A stretch of 64,000 bases of DNA, taken from Hippopus hippopus. Its lineage: Eukaryota; Mollusca; Bivalvia; Cardiida; Cardiidae. The translations under genes and the position numbers were made by a program. The DNA is taken from NCBI GenBank assembly GCA_946811185.2, contig OX328110.1, positions 11,884,516 to 11,948,515 on the forward strand, read 5' to 3'. Within the stretch, counting starts at the first letter, position 1, and each line of letters begins with the position of its first letter. Positions 23,901 to 32,849 of the stretch are shown here, in pieces. The notes beneath the pieces were generated by a model, which was given only the letters and a program-made list of their open reading frames with translations, did not search any database and was not told the DNA's origin.

Positions 23901-24998
23901 AAATTCCAGCAATTGAGCCATCTTTAATTTGTCGTCTACATATGCTTTCAATTTGGACCAGTCTAAAATTTTGTTGTTTGGTAAAGAGTTTAATACATCT
24001 CCGTAAAGCATTACACCAAGCGAGTTGTGACATAATTATGGATCCATAAAATCCATTTTGTCTAACAACCAACTGAATCATGAGGTAGAATGATCCTTTG
24101 ACATGAAGAAAATTGACTAGTAGAAAAAAGTTTCGATCCAGGTTGATACAATTTCTCAGATGTATTAACTCTTTACCACACAATCCTGAGTTTTTACAAC
24201 CCTGAGAGAAGATGTCATTTGAAAACACTGTTGGAAAAGGAGAAAATGCTGGTAACCAGCATTTTCTCCTTTTTCCACAATGTTTTCTAATCTTTCACAG
24301 CCAAATTTTATAATTGCAGCCAGATTTAAATAGTTGTCTGCAAATGTATTCAATATGGAAAAGTCAAGAATTTTGATATTTGGTAAAGGGTCAAAATGCT
24401 TTTTCGAAGAGCATGGCTCAAAAATGAAAGGACTGCCTATGGCTCCTTTCCTTCTGAAATAATCTCCTAGAAGATAGGGATCTTTGAAACTTTAAAAATA
24501 TGAGAGTAAAAAGGGATTGCTGACAAAATTAAAAGGTTGTAAGATGAAACTGAATGTTGATTGATTGTATTTGCCCTATCAGTCAAAATATTGGCTGCCT
24601 CTTTTGATAGGGACCACGTTATAGATTAGGAATCGAGAAGTACATGTGCCCACCAAAGGCATCTGCCAAGTCAGATGTAGGCCCCTTAAAATACACATGT
24701 TTAATTAGCAAGTACTTAACATTACTTTGTACATGATTGTGAGACCCCATTTCTATTCCAGAAAATCAAAAAAGACAGAGACTTTCGAGTTCTCTCTGGC
24801 GGGTTTAGCCCTCAAGTAGTCACAGAGATCAAACATCTACCATCTTCAAGGTATTTACATTTCATCTTTTACCAAATGACAAAATTTTGGACTTGTCCAA
24901 ATTGAAGGAATTTGCAGATAACATCAGTGTGACTCAAAAATTATTAATAAATTGTATGTTATAGGTTAGAAAATTTAGAAATTTGGCTTAAATGAAGG

Positions 24999-25032
<34 letters not shown>

Positions 25033-28000
25033 AAATAGTAGGAAACATGGTGGGAAAAAGTAGCAATACCAGAAACCAGCATTTTCTCCTTTTTTTCACA
25101 GTGTTTTCAAAGGTCCTCTTTTTCATGATCATAAAATAACAGGATTTATCTATACCCATACAAAGACAAATCATTTTAGCAACATTCGGTTTGTTTTCTG
25201 CAGCATGCTGTCTGTACGGCCAAAAATTTTGTCATCTGATACAGTTTAAACCACGTACCTGTACCAGTCTGGCTAAATTTGGAAATATCAGTCAGGAGTA
25301 GAAGTAGGAGGGACTTTCACTTGGCAGCCATTTCCTTATCCACCCTTGACCATGCACCCCTGTGTTTCAGTAGGAAAAAGAGAAAATACTGGTAGCATGC
25401 ATGTTTTTTCTAGTTTTCACTATCTTCAACATTTTTCAGAAGCAATTTTTATCATTTGAGCTACTTTTAATTTCTCAACTGTCAGTTTTGACAAGTGTTA
25501 AATTTTGCTGTTTTCTTAAGCATTAATCTGACATTTAGATTCGGAGAAATGAATATATGAATTGTTTCCATTCCATAACTGAAACATTATTATCCCCAGC
25601 CGAAGGCGGAGGGATATAGTTTTAGCGTTGTCCATCCGCTCGTCCATGTGTCCATCCGGGACAATATCTCCTATACCATTGGACGGAATTTCGTGAAACT
25701 TTATATGTGTGTACAGTAACCTATTCCAGTGATATAGCCTTTTTTTTTTTTTTTTTGATTCAATGTAAAATGGCTGACTGGGAGCAATTTTGAGTTGCGC
25801 GGTCGCATAAATTTTTGAAAAGGTCTTTTTCGGTGGGGGATATCATTTCAACGAAATTGCTTGTTCTATTTGCAACAGACATTGTGTTGTTGCTCAACAA
25901 GATGGCTCTGCCAGTGTCTGGGAGATGGGAAATGAAGAAACTGATCTGATGAAGGAATATAAACCAATCAAAGACAGCTTTCAGCCTGATTATCCAATCA
26001 GAATAGCTCTTAGTGCAGACAAAGATGTTAGGAAGCTTGCTATTGGTTCATCCGTAAATAACATTATAACACTTGATCCAGAAAGATTTGTGATGATAGA
26101 CTCTCCACTTGGTAAGAATTGTGATTTCAACTTTTTAACCTGCACTATCGGAAAACATTGGTGGAGAAGGAACAGTCACCATTAGTATGCTCCTGCTCTC
26201 ACGAAGTTACCAGCAATAATTACCAGCAACTGCTTTGATTCTCACTAAGTTTTCTGTTGTGTTAAAAATGGATTGTTCAAGTATTCATTATTTAGGGTAA
26301 GCTGTGAGTTTTAGCCTTTAGGAATTCATTGAAAATTTACATATCCAGTGACTTACTACTATCTTGATAAACTCAGTTTTATGAACTAATTTAAGCTTTT
26401 TCACAAAATTATCCTGTGTGTGAATGACTCGGTTGAAGATGGCTGTTGAAAACATTGTGGCAAAAAAGGAGAAAATGCTAGTAACCAGTGTTTTTCTACC
26501 TTTTCAAAGATTAATCCAACTTAAATAGCCACATTCATCTTGCTTTAACCCTTTACCACACAATGCCGACTTTTGACGACCCTGAGAAAGAAGCCTTTTG
26601 AAAACCTTGTGGGAAAAGGAGAAAATGCTGGTAACCAGCATTTTCTCCTTTTCCCACAATGTTTTCTCTCCTCTTCGATACAAATTTCAAATTTTCAGTC
26701 ACTTTTATTTTGACATCTGCAAATGCTTTCAATTTGGACCAGTCTAAAATTTTGTCGTTTGGTAAAGAGTTAACTCTTTACAAAACCAAAATATTTTAGA
26801 CTCGTCCAAATTGAAATCATTGGCAGACGACAAATTAAATGTTGCTCAGATGACTTAATTTTTCTATGAAAGGTTAGAAAATATTGTGGGAAAAAGAGAA
26901 ATGCTTGTTTCCAGCATTTTCTACTTTTTCCAAAATGTTTTCAAAAGATTTCTCTCACAGGGTGGTTAAAACTCATGAATGTACAGTTAAGGCTTAATTC
27001 TTTACCACACCATCCCGACTTTTAATGACCCTGAGAAAGAAGCCTTTTGAAAACATTGTAGGAAAAGGAGAAAATGCTGGTAACCAGCATTTTCACCTTT
27101 TCCCACAATGTTTTCTACCCTTCCCACAACAAATTTCAAATTCTGAGCCATGCTTATTTTGTTGTCTGCAAATTTTGACTAGTCTACAGTATTGTCTCTT
27201 GGTAAAGAGTTAAATATTGATTGGTCTGAAAGTTTGTTGTCTGATAAAGAGTTAACTCTATACCACACAATCCTGAGTTCTAAAGACCTTGTAGAAAGAG
27301 ACTTTTGAAAACATTGTTGGAAAAGGAGAAAATGCTGGTAACATTTTCTCCTTTTCCCAAAATGTTTTCTACCCTATCAAAGACGAAATCATCATTTGAG
27401 CTACAATGATTTTGTCATCTGCACATACCTGTATGTTCCATTTGGTTAAGTCCAAAATTGTATCATTTTATTGAGAGTTAACACTCCACTTTGTTTTGAA
27501 AGGGGCGGGGGAGGGTTAAACTGATGTGTATATACTATTTGAGTCAGTACCACGAGTTTAGTTGCTCTTTTGGAGTTTGTACATTTGTATCAAGATCAGG
27601 TGAAACGGAGCATGCAGTCTGATTTTGGATCTAAACAGTCCACTGTGTTTAGATATTCTCGTTTAGACCAGTCTTGAAAATAAGCCTTTAACCCTTTACT
27701 ACTCAATGCTGACTTTTAACGACCCTGGAAAAGGAGGCTTTTGAAAACATTGTGGTAAAAGGAGAAAATGCTGGTAACCAGCATTTTCTCCTTTTCCCAC
27801 AATTTTTTCTACCCTCAAGGTTCAAATTTAACGGTCGCAAACTCGCAAAATGCGAGCTGAAATGAAAAAATGCGAGTGCCAAATTCTAGCACTCGAAATA
27901 ATTTGCGAGTGCGCCGGAAAATGGGCAAACCTACCGCTTAAAAATCTGAATTAATCCATAAATGCGATCGTTTATCGTGTACACTGAATTGCCGTATGCG

Positions 28001-31000
28001 GTGTAGAACTATCCTTTGAGAGTATCACCGACCACGTGACCGGTATTCGTAGAGACGCTTGTTGCGATATTGTAAAAACATGTATCCGATATTTAAAGCG
28101 CGAAGACGATTCTGACGTTGTTTATACGTCTGCATTGCCTCGCTGAGAGTATGGAGCGGAAAATATCCAGTTTTTTCGGCAATAAGCCGGATTCCGTGAC
28201 ATCGCCGGAATATTTATTTAATATAAATTAATGATCAAACAGTTTGTCCAAACAAAGGATATTTCTTTGCCATGCAGAATGTGTAAAGTCTGAGCTATAA
28301 TATTGTATGAGCAAACAGAGGAGACCCACTCAACAATATTTAGACTCTCCCAAATTCAAAGCGTCTGCATTTGGTACAGAGGAAAGTTAATTCTCTAATA
28401 ATGTAGAAAACATTGTGGGAAATGGAGAAATTGCTCATTATGAGCAATTTCTCCTTTTCCCACAATGTTTTCATAAGTTTCTCATTTCAGAGTCGTTAAA
28501 ACACGGGACTGAGTGGCAACGGGTTAAAATATTGCTAGTACAAAATTGATTTTGGCTAGTAGAAAAAATGGTCACTAGCAAATTTTTGCTAGTTGAAAAA
28601 AAAGTTAAATTTGACCCCAGACCCTATCATAGACAAATTGCTCCATTTTAACCACATTGAAATTGACGTCTGCAAATGCTTTCAATTTGGACAAAGCTAA
28701 AACTTTGTCGTCTGGTAAAGGATTAAAATAGGCCTATGGTCCTGTTGTGCTGGAAATGTCTACTTATATTTGAGCCATGCTCTGGCAAAAGGGGGCTTAA
28801 TGCATCACAGTAATCCATTATATCACTCACACCATCACAATCTTATGGATCCATAACAGTCACTTTTTTTAACCCCTTACCAGACGACAAAATTCTAGCC
28901 TTGTCCTAATTGAAAGCATTTGCAGAGGACGATGAGGCTGAAATTGTGCAATTTTTCTTTGATAGGGTAGAAAACATCGTGGGAAAAGGAGAAAATGCTG
29001 GTTACCAGCATTTTCTCCTTTTCCTACAATGTTTTCAAAAGGCTTCTTTCCCAGAGTTGTTAAAAGTCAGCATTGTGCGGTGTAGGGTTAAGTGACTTAA
29101 TCATGAGGTGGACTGGTTCTTGGACATACAGGAAATTGACCAATAGCGAAAAGTTTTGGCCCAGGTCAACCTGCATGGACTGCACAGGCAGACCTGGGTA
29201 GAAACTTTTCGCAGATGAATTGAGCCCTTTTTTCACAGAGCATTGCTCATTTATTTTGCATTAATGTTTTTTCTATTTCATTTATTTTCTCCCATAATTC
29301 TTGATTTAATTCATATATTTTGCAATCTTATTTTTTCCTTTCCAGTCACAGATAAGGAAAATTCTGGCCAAGTTACATCTTTACAATTTCTGGCAAATGA
29401 TGCACTTTTATGTTGCAAAATATCTGGTGATGTAGTTGTCATAGATACAAGATCTAAAAATAGTGTTAAACAGCATAAAAACTGTGGAAAGTCTGCAGCT
29501 CATTGGACAATGTCAAACCTTTCTAGCCAATCAAATACTTTGTTACAAATGTCGTCAGAAGGTGAAGTGATCCAATTGGATACAAGATATTTAAGTGAGA
29601 GTGTGACAATGTCAGATACTGGTTTGACTACTAGATGTGAATGTGAATCGATTTGTATTCAGGTAAATGTTTTCTTTTCTCTGAGAGCCCAGAGCATAAA
29701 GTCATTTCATTTGTCAACATAGATGAAGATCAGACTGCCTTTTTCAGACAGAAAATGCCATCTTGGATCTACACTGTTAGTTTCGCGATATTTTCCTCAG
29801 AATAGAATACTCGTCAACTTACAGTGTTGTGAAAACAACTTCCATTATTTGAAGTACACTGAAATCTTCATATGCTGTCATTATAGCCAAGTCCATGAAG
29901 AAGAAAGCTTTTGACAACAATTCCTATCATTTTAGCAAAACTGAAATTGTTATCTGTAAATGCTGTCACTATAGACAAATCTGAAATTTTGTCCTCTTGC
30001 AATAAGATAGCTCTTTACCAAATGACAAAATGTCAGACTTGTCCAATCACAAAGCATTTGCAGATAACGATTTGAATGTGGCCCAAATGTTGGGATTTAG
30101 AGGATAGAAAACATTGTAGAAAAAGGAGAAAAAGTTAGTAACTAGCTTTTTCTCCTTTTGCCTACAATGTTTTCTAAAGCTTTGCCATTTGGGATAGTGG
30201 AAATACAGAGTTGGTTGGAATAGGGTTAATATGCTGATTGAGTTACATCTAGATTTTATCCCTTTACCAAACGTCATAATTTTAAACTGGTCCAAATTCA
30301 AAGCATTTGCAGAAGACAAATAAAACGGTACTGAAATAACTGGATTTGTATCAGAAAGGGTAGAAAACATTGTTGGAAAAGGAGAAAATGCTGGTTACCA
30401 GCATTTTCTCCTTTTCCCACAATGTTTTACTTTTCAAAAGCCTTCTTCTTCAGGGTCGTTTTAAGTCGGGATTGTGTGGTAAAGGGTTAAAGAGCATGAA
30501 TATTTCATTACGAAAATTTTCCAAAGTGCACTTGTCTTTTTATTTCCAAAGAAAGGTGGAGGGATATTGTTTTGGTACTTTCCAATCTTCCATCCACCTA
30601 GACATCAAATAGATGAATCATGCTCAGTGAAAAGGGGCTTAATGTATCTGCAAAAATTTTCAACTTGTGTCAGCCTGCCCAGTCCATCCAGGCTGACACA
30701 GGTTGATACCTTTGGCTACAAGTTTCTGCATATCAAAGGACTATTCTACATTCAGATCCAGTAAATCATCAGACTAAATGGAATTTATAGATCTGTAATT
30801 TTGTGATGACTGGCCTACTATAATGCATCCGGGAGGTGCAATAAACCCCCATTTGCCAGAGCATGGCTCACGTACAGTTTGTTTATATATCTATCTCTGT
30901 CAGTCTATCTGAATTGTTTGATACAATAGCATACCATGTTTATTTGGGCTGTACCGGTTCAAAGCCATAACTTATTTTCTTTGTTCTGTAATTTCAGAAA

Positions 31001-32332
31001 TCTCAAGGAGGCGACAGATTTTCAATCTCAGGTAAATTTTTGTCTTTTTGTGTTTGTTTTTTTTACTACTGTTATTGTTTGCTTTCTGAAGTCCTGTATC
31101 TTTGACCTTTTAACCCTTTATTACACAGTCCCTAGTTTTGACGACCCAGTGGGAGAAGGCTTTTGAAAACATTGTGGGAAAAGGAGAAAATGCTGGTAAC
31201 CAGCATTTTCTCCTTTTCCCACAATGTTTTCTACCCTATCAAAGGCATACTCCCACATTCGGCCTACCTTTAATTTTTCGTTTGCAAATGCTTTCAATTT
31301 GAACAAGTCTAAAATTTAGTCATTTGGTAAAGGGTTAATAATTACATCTTCATACTTAGCCCTTACCTCTTTACCAAATGACAGAATTATTGAGTCTGCC
31401 AAATTGAAAGCATTTGCAAACAACAGACCAAATATGATTCAAAAACTGACATTTGTCTTTGAAAGGGTAGGAAACACAGTGGAAAAAGTAGAAAATGCTG
31501 GTTACCAGCATTTTCTTCTTTTCCCACAATGTTTTCAAAAAGCTTCTTTCCAGGGTCATTAAGATAGATGATGGTCATTGCGACAAGAATCATTCCTCTC
31601 CTACCGCTGACCATTGTTTTAACAATGGTTATATGGGAAAGCAGCCAGTGGCTTGGAAAGAAAATTGTGCGGAGAACTGGTCAAAGAGACTCTAGGAAAG
31701 CATGGAGAGGTGCACTGGCCGCCGCGATATAACTGAAATAATGTTGAAAACGGTGTTAAACACCATACAATCTATCAACCAGGGTCGTTAAAAATTTGGG
31801 AATGTGTGGTAAATTGTTAGCAATAATGTCCCAAGTTTTAACGACACGAACAGAGAAAGCTTTTGAAAACATTGTGGGAAAATGAGAAAATGCTGGTAAC
31901 CAGCATTCCTTTTCCTCTTCCCACAGTGTTTCTATCCTTTAAAAGACAAATGGCTCCATTTGAGTGACACATGATTTGTCGTCTGCTATTGCTTTCAATT
32001 TGAAGAGGTCTAATATTTGTCGTTTTGTAAGGAGCAAACAACAAGAAATTTATTGTAAAATAGATGTACCTAATTCAGTTTTATTCATATCTGTTACAGG
32101 ATTTGATGGCTGTGTATACTTGTACAATATGAAATCAATGCAGAGTGAGACAAGAGACATAGAACCAGTCTTTCTACATGAAGGTCATGTGATCAACACT
32201 GACAGCCAATCAGATTGTGTTTTAGTCTCTAAACATTTATGGCATCCATGGATTGAAGACTTAGTGATTTCCTGTGGAACAGATGGTTCAATACATGCCT
32301 GGCAGTGGAATGAAGATTCTAGAGTTTCATGA
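17910..32332 (+). CDS. WDR73: WD repeat-containing protein 73 (complete, 8 exons)
   Basis: Joining exons 17910-17947, 19966-20033, 22764-22852, 24762-24850, 25879-26111, 29346-29662, 30998-31031 and 32100-32332 gives 1101 nt, which is 366 residues plus TGA. Every intron is GT-AG and every phase matches. The protein follows vertebrate WDR73 (about 378 aa) from end to end: an acidic DDWL start, a DRDFRVLSGGFS block (residues about 70-81), the SGFDG blade (289-293), KHLWHPW and a final HAWQW repeat. In vertebrates WDR73 is a beta-propeller protein linked to the Integrator INTS9/INTS11 module with BRAT1 and to microtubules; mutations cause Galloway-Mowat syndrome. The same role here is inference. 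The introns hold dozens of MITEs and a SINE. Identification comes from recognised family sequence, not a search. Confidence 0.9.
18030..18950. mobile_element. Foldback element with repeated ATGGTACGAA-type ends
   Basis: The left end (18035-18145) carries about five spaced ACCATTTCGTACC-type units. The right end (18805-18945) carries six or seven of the inverse (ATGGTACGAAGTGG, ATGGTACAAAATGG and similar). About 650 bp of unique, AT-rich sequence lies between. Inverted arrays of short repeats are the hallmark of foldback transposons. It sits in WDR73 intron 1, right after exon 1. Confidence 0.65.
19187..19275 (+). repeat. Short array of GGCCGTTTTGG units
   Basis: Five units (GGGCCGTTTTGG, GGGCCGTTTCGG, GGGCCGTTTTGG, GGGCCATTTTGG, TGGCCGTTTTGA) with spacers of about 8-17 bp. 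The design resembles the arrays of the preceding foldback element; no inverted partner array was found. Confidence 0.6.
19966..20033 (+). CDS. WDR73: WDR73 exon 2
   Basis: The acceptor follows a T-rich tract ending TTTCAG, and the donor is GTGAAT. It encodes residues 14-36, ending VDWVNGK-G. Reading continues open past the donor, but only the splice at 20033 (phase 1) brings exon 3 into the WDR73 frame. Confidence 0.87.
20060..20265 (-). repeat. MITE-2 copy
   Basis: Hairpin CATGTCAGCCTGCAC / GTGCAGGCTGACCTG followed by TTTTCTGCATGTCAAAGGACC. It begins close to the exon 2 donor of WDR73. Confidence 0.7.
20751..21236 (+). repeat. 162-bp tandem repeat, three units
   Basis: Units start at 20751, 20913 and 21075 with TGTCCGGA. 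The first two differ by few bases and the third is more diverged. It is flanked on the right by CCCCCCTCGACAACTGGCGG. Satellites of about 160 bp are often parts of Helitron-like elements in bivalves; no Helitron end was identified here. Confidence 0.75.
22134..22358 (+). repeat. MITE-1 copy (forward), 0.4 kb before WDR73 exon 3
   Basis: TTAA at 22134-22137 and 22355-22358; hairpin arms GGAGAAATTGCTGG and CCAGCAATTTCTCC show paired changes. Confidence 0.82.
22369..22597 (-). repeat. MITE-1 copy (reverse)
   Basis: TTAA at 22369-22372 and 22594-22597. Lies head to head with the copy just upstream, so the pair forms a large inverted repeat. Confidence 0.82.
22764..22852 (+). CDS. WDR73: WDR73 exon 3
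   Basis: The acceptor is TTTTTTCCAG and the donor GTATGT. It encodes residues 36-65, including RKHEICELSLPDKV, which matches the K-x-EI-x-L-x-LP segment of WDR73. Another frame of the same segment stays open longer but gives nothing recognisable. A SINE begins about 25 bp beyond the donor. Confidence 0.85.
22876..23192 (+). mobile_element. SINE-1, full length
   Basis: Best complete copy. The tRNA-like head (CCCAGTAGCGCAGTTGGTAG, GCTGATTCGATCCC) leads into the body (CAATTTCTTTTAGAGG, CAGGATTCATTCTTCTCTC, GTGGGAAAGCAGCCAGTGGC, ATGGATAGGTGCACTGGCC). It ends with the tail CGATATAACTGAAATAATG and CACCATACAATCAATCAGTC. About 315 bp. Confidence 0.85.
23195..23422 (+). repeat. MITE-1 copy
   Basis: Directly follows the SINE tail; hairpin at 23250-23315 with one damaged arm; right half TGTCTGCAAATGCTTTCAAT intact. 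Confidence 0.72.
23763..23993 (+). repeat. MITE-1 inserted in MITE-2 (left site)
   Basis: TTAA at both borders, intact hairpin, right half ATTTGGACCAGTCTAAAATT. Confidence 0.85.
24165..24394 (+). repeat. MITE-1 inserted in MITE-2 (right site)
   Basis: Left border TTAA at 24165; right border decayed to GTCAA. Hairpin consensus-like. Confidence 0.82.
24762..24850 (+). CDS. WDR73: WDR73 exon 4
   Basis: The acceptor is TTCTATTCCAG and the donor GTATTT. It encodes residues 66-95 with KKDRDFRVLSGGFSPQ and EIKHLPSSR, one of the most conserved WDR73 blocks. Phase is 0 in and 2 out. A degraded MITE-1 starts a few bases after the donor. Confidence 0.9.
24868..25240. repeat. Degraded MITE-1 pieces with a T(30) run
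   Basis: CATCTTTTACCAAATGAC opens a reverse copy. A run of about 30 T (25002-25031) and a broken hairpin follow up to 25200. Confidence 0.55.
25590..25860 (+). repeat. Dispersed repeat ending near WDR73 exon 5
   Basis: CCGAAGGCGGAGGGATATAG, TCCATCCGGGACAATATC and GTGAAACTTTATATG form the start of a repeat type often seen in bivalve genomes (from general knowledge). It includes a T(17) run. Confidence 0.4.
25879..26111 (+). CDS. WDR73: WDR73 exon 5
   Basis: The acceptor is TTTGCAACAG and the donor GTAAGA. It encodes residues 95-173: a WD blade ending DGSASVWEMG, then a second strand set (IALSADKDVRKLAIGS). Phase is 2 in and 1 out. It follows directly on the bivalve-type repeat at 25590-25860. 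Confidence 0.92.
26545..26773 (+). repeat. MITE-1 copy, near consensus
   Basis: TTAA at 26545-26548 and 26770-26773. Hairpin almost perfect over about 60 bp. A good reference copy. Confidence 0.9.
26770..26990 (-). repeat. MITE-1 copy (reverse), sharing a border
   Basis: Shares TTAA 26770-26773 with the previous copy. Hairpin moderately diverged (GAGAAATGCTTGTTTCC). Followed within 4 bp by another copy. Confidence 0.8.
26994..27213 (+). repeat. MITE-1 copy
   Basis: TTAA at 26994-26997 and 27210-27213; the right half has a short deletion (GCAAATTTTGACTAG). Confidence 0.85.
27252..27481 (+). repeat. MITE-1 copy
   Basis: TTAA at 27252-27255 and 27478-27481. The hairpin tip is shortened to GCTGGTAACATT, so one arm lacks about 6 bp. 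Confidence 0.8.
27688..28726 (+). repeat. MITE-1 interrupted by a hAT-like element
   Basis: Left part 27688-27816 (TTAACCCTTTACTACTC to TTTTCTACCCT); right part from ACCCTATCATAGAC (about 28621) to GGATTAA at 28726. The pieces fit together as one MITE-1 when the insert is removed. Confidence 0.75.
27817..28620 (+). mobile_element. hAT-like element remnant inside MITE-1
   Basis: End sequences GGTTCAAATTTAAC and GTTAAATTTGACCCC are inverted repeats. ACCCT flanks both sides. An ATG at 28151 opens MERKISSFFGNKPDSVTSPE and stops after 26 residues, which looks like the N-terminal exon of a hAT transposase host-type gene. It contains its own MITE-1 copy at about 28335-28527. Confidence 0.55.
28772..29249 (+). 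repeat. MITE-2 with a MITE-1 inside
   Basis: Left end TGAGCCATGCTCTGGC, right end CACAGAGCATTGCTCAT. The middle is interrupted at TTAA by MITE-1 (28869-29091) and resumes GTGACTTAATCATGAGGTGG. Confidence 0.82.
28869..29091 (-). repeat. MITE-1 inserted in MITE-2
   Basis: TTAA at 28869-28872 and 29088-29091 with a perfect hairpin tip GCTGGTTACCAGC. Confidence 0.87.
29346..29662 (+). CDS. WDR73: WDR73 exon 6
   Basis: This is the longest exon. The acceptor is TTTCCTTTCCAG and the donor GTAAAT. It encodes residues 173-278, including VTSLQFLANDALLCCKISGD and VVVIDTRSK, matching the middle blades of WDR73. Phase is 1 in and 0 out. Confidence 0.92.
30010..30230 (-). repeat. MITE-1 copy, diverged hairpin
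   Basis: Hairpin arms GGAGAAAAAGTTAGTAAC and CTAGCTTTTTCTCC carry paired changes from the family tip. Ends only partly preserved. Confidence 0.7.
30255..30490 (-). repeat. MITE-1 copy
   Basis: Left end CCCTTTACCAAACGTC preceded by TTAT, a one-base change from TTAA; right TTAA at 30487-30490; hairpin intact. Confidence 0.82.
30605..30870 (-). repeat. MITE-2 copy
   Basis: From AATCATGCTCAGTGAAAAG to CCAGAGCATGGCTCAC, with hairpin GTGTCAGCCTGCCC. Ends about 130 bp before WDR73 exon 7. Confidence 0.78.
30998..31031 (+). CDS. WDR73: WDR73 exon 7 (34 nt)
   Basis: A 34-nt exon between TGTAATTTCAG and GTAAAT. It encodes KSQGGDRFSIS plus the first base of a Gly codon completed by exon 8, which rebuilds the conserved S-I-S-G-F-D-G stretch across the intron. 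Confidence 0.88.
31109..31338 (+). repeat. MITE-1 copy, near consensus
   Basis: TTAA at 31109-31112 and 31335-31338; perfect hairpin arms. It begins about 80 bp after the exon 7 donor of WDR73. Confidence 0.9.
31365..31820 (-). repeat. MITE-1 copy interrupted by a SINE
   Basis: Reverse MITE-1 (CTCTTTACCAAATGACAG) with its hairpin at 31463-31535. A SINE-1 fragment (31563-31778) is inserted near the right end, bracketed by CCAGGGTC(A/G)TTAA at 31550-31562 and 31779-31791. Confidence 0.8.
31563..31778 (+). mobile_element. SINE-1 fragment inserted in MITE-1
   Basis: 5'-truncated: starts in the body (CCTACCGCTGACCATTG) and keeps the complete tail up to CACCATACAATCTATC. The 13-bp target duplication is described with the host MITE-1. 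Confidence 0.82.
31822..32040 (+). repeat. MITE-1 copy just before WDR73 exon 8
   Basis: Hairpin AACATTGTGGGAAAATGAG with a decayed right arm; right half TCGTCTGCTATTGCTTTC. It lies 60 bp upstream of the exon 8 acceptor. Confidence 0.72.
32100..32332 (+). CDS. WDR73: WDR73 exon 8 (stop codon)
   Basis: The acceptor is CTGTTACAG. It encodes residues 290-366: FDGCVYLYN, FLHEGHVIN, KHLWHPWIEDLVIS and DGSIHAWQWNE, the last two blades. The TGA at 32330-32332 is followed almost at once by a minus-strand SINE fragment, so the 3' UTR is at least partly repeat-derived. Confidence 0.93.
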
Positions 32333-32337
32333 TGTCA

Positions 32338-32465
32338 TATTCAACATCATTTCAGTTATATCGCGGCACCCATGCTTTCTTGGAGGTCCTTTTACCTGTA
32401 CTCTGCACAGCATTCTTCCTAGGGAACTAGATGCTTTCCTCATAAACGTCAAGGAGACAATGTTC
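32338..32465 (-). mobile_element. SINE-1 fragment in WDR73 3' region
   Basis: Starts six bases after the WDR73 stop codon with ATTCAACATCATTTCAGTTA and continues through the CACCCATGCTTTCTTGGAGG body, on the minus strand. The A/T tail next to the stop codon is missing. Confidence 0.75.
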
Positions 32466-32849
32466 AGCAGTTAGAGGGGAATGGAAAGAAAACAGAAATG
32501 AAAAGAAAATGAAAAACTTGCGACCTCTGAATTGCATGCCCTGTACATTAAAGACAGGGCTACAAGGCTTGACTAGCTGTGGTCTACAGCTACCTATAGG
32601 AGATACGTGTACATTGTATATCACATATTCTAACATGACACGTGAATTCGGCTCTATAAACACAGTGCAACGAAAGCGTGGTAAAATCTACGTTATTCTA
32701 TGTAGAGTGACGTCATTCTACATAGAGTGACGTCATTCTGTATAAAGTAAGTAAGTTATTCATTGGAATATAATCTGCATCCACGTTTTTACTCTAAGTA
32801 TGAACTTGTTTTCCTTTGATTAAGAGTTGGTCATGTTAGAATCGAAATG

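Larger units (their letters stand above)
23737..24421 (+). repeat. MITE-2 carrying two MITE-1 insertions
   Basis: Left end GAGCCATGCTGAGGC up to TTAA 23763, MITE-1, then the MITE-2 middle from TTAATACATCTCC (23990) to CAGATGTATTAA (24168), a second MITE-1, and the right end AGAGCATGGCTCA. Each insertion occupies one of the two subterminal TTAA sites of MITE-2. Confidence 0.78.

Noticed and set aside
23763..24353. Many short ORFs reading ENIVGKGENAGYQHFLLF or similar on both strands
   Set aside because: This phrase is the translation of the MITE-1 hairpin. It recurs wherever the element occurs, without start, splice or domain support.
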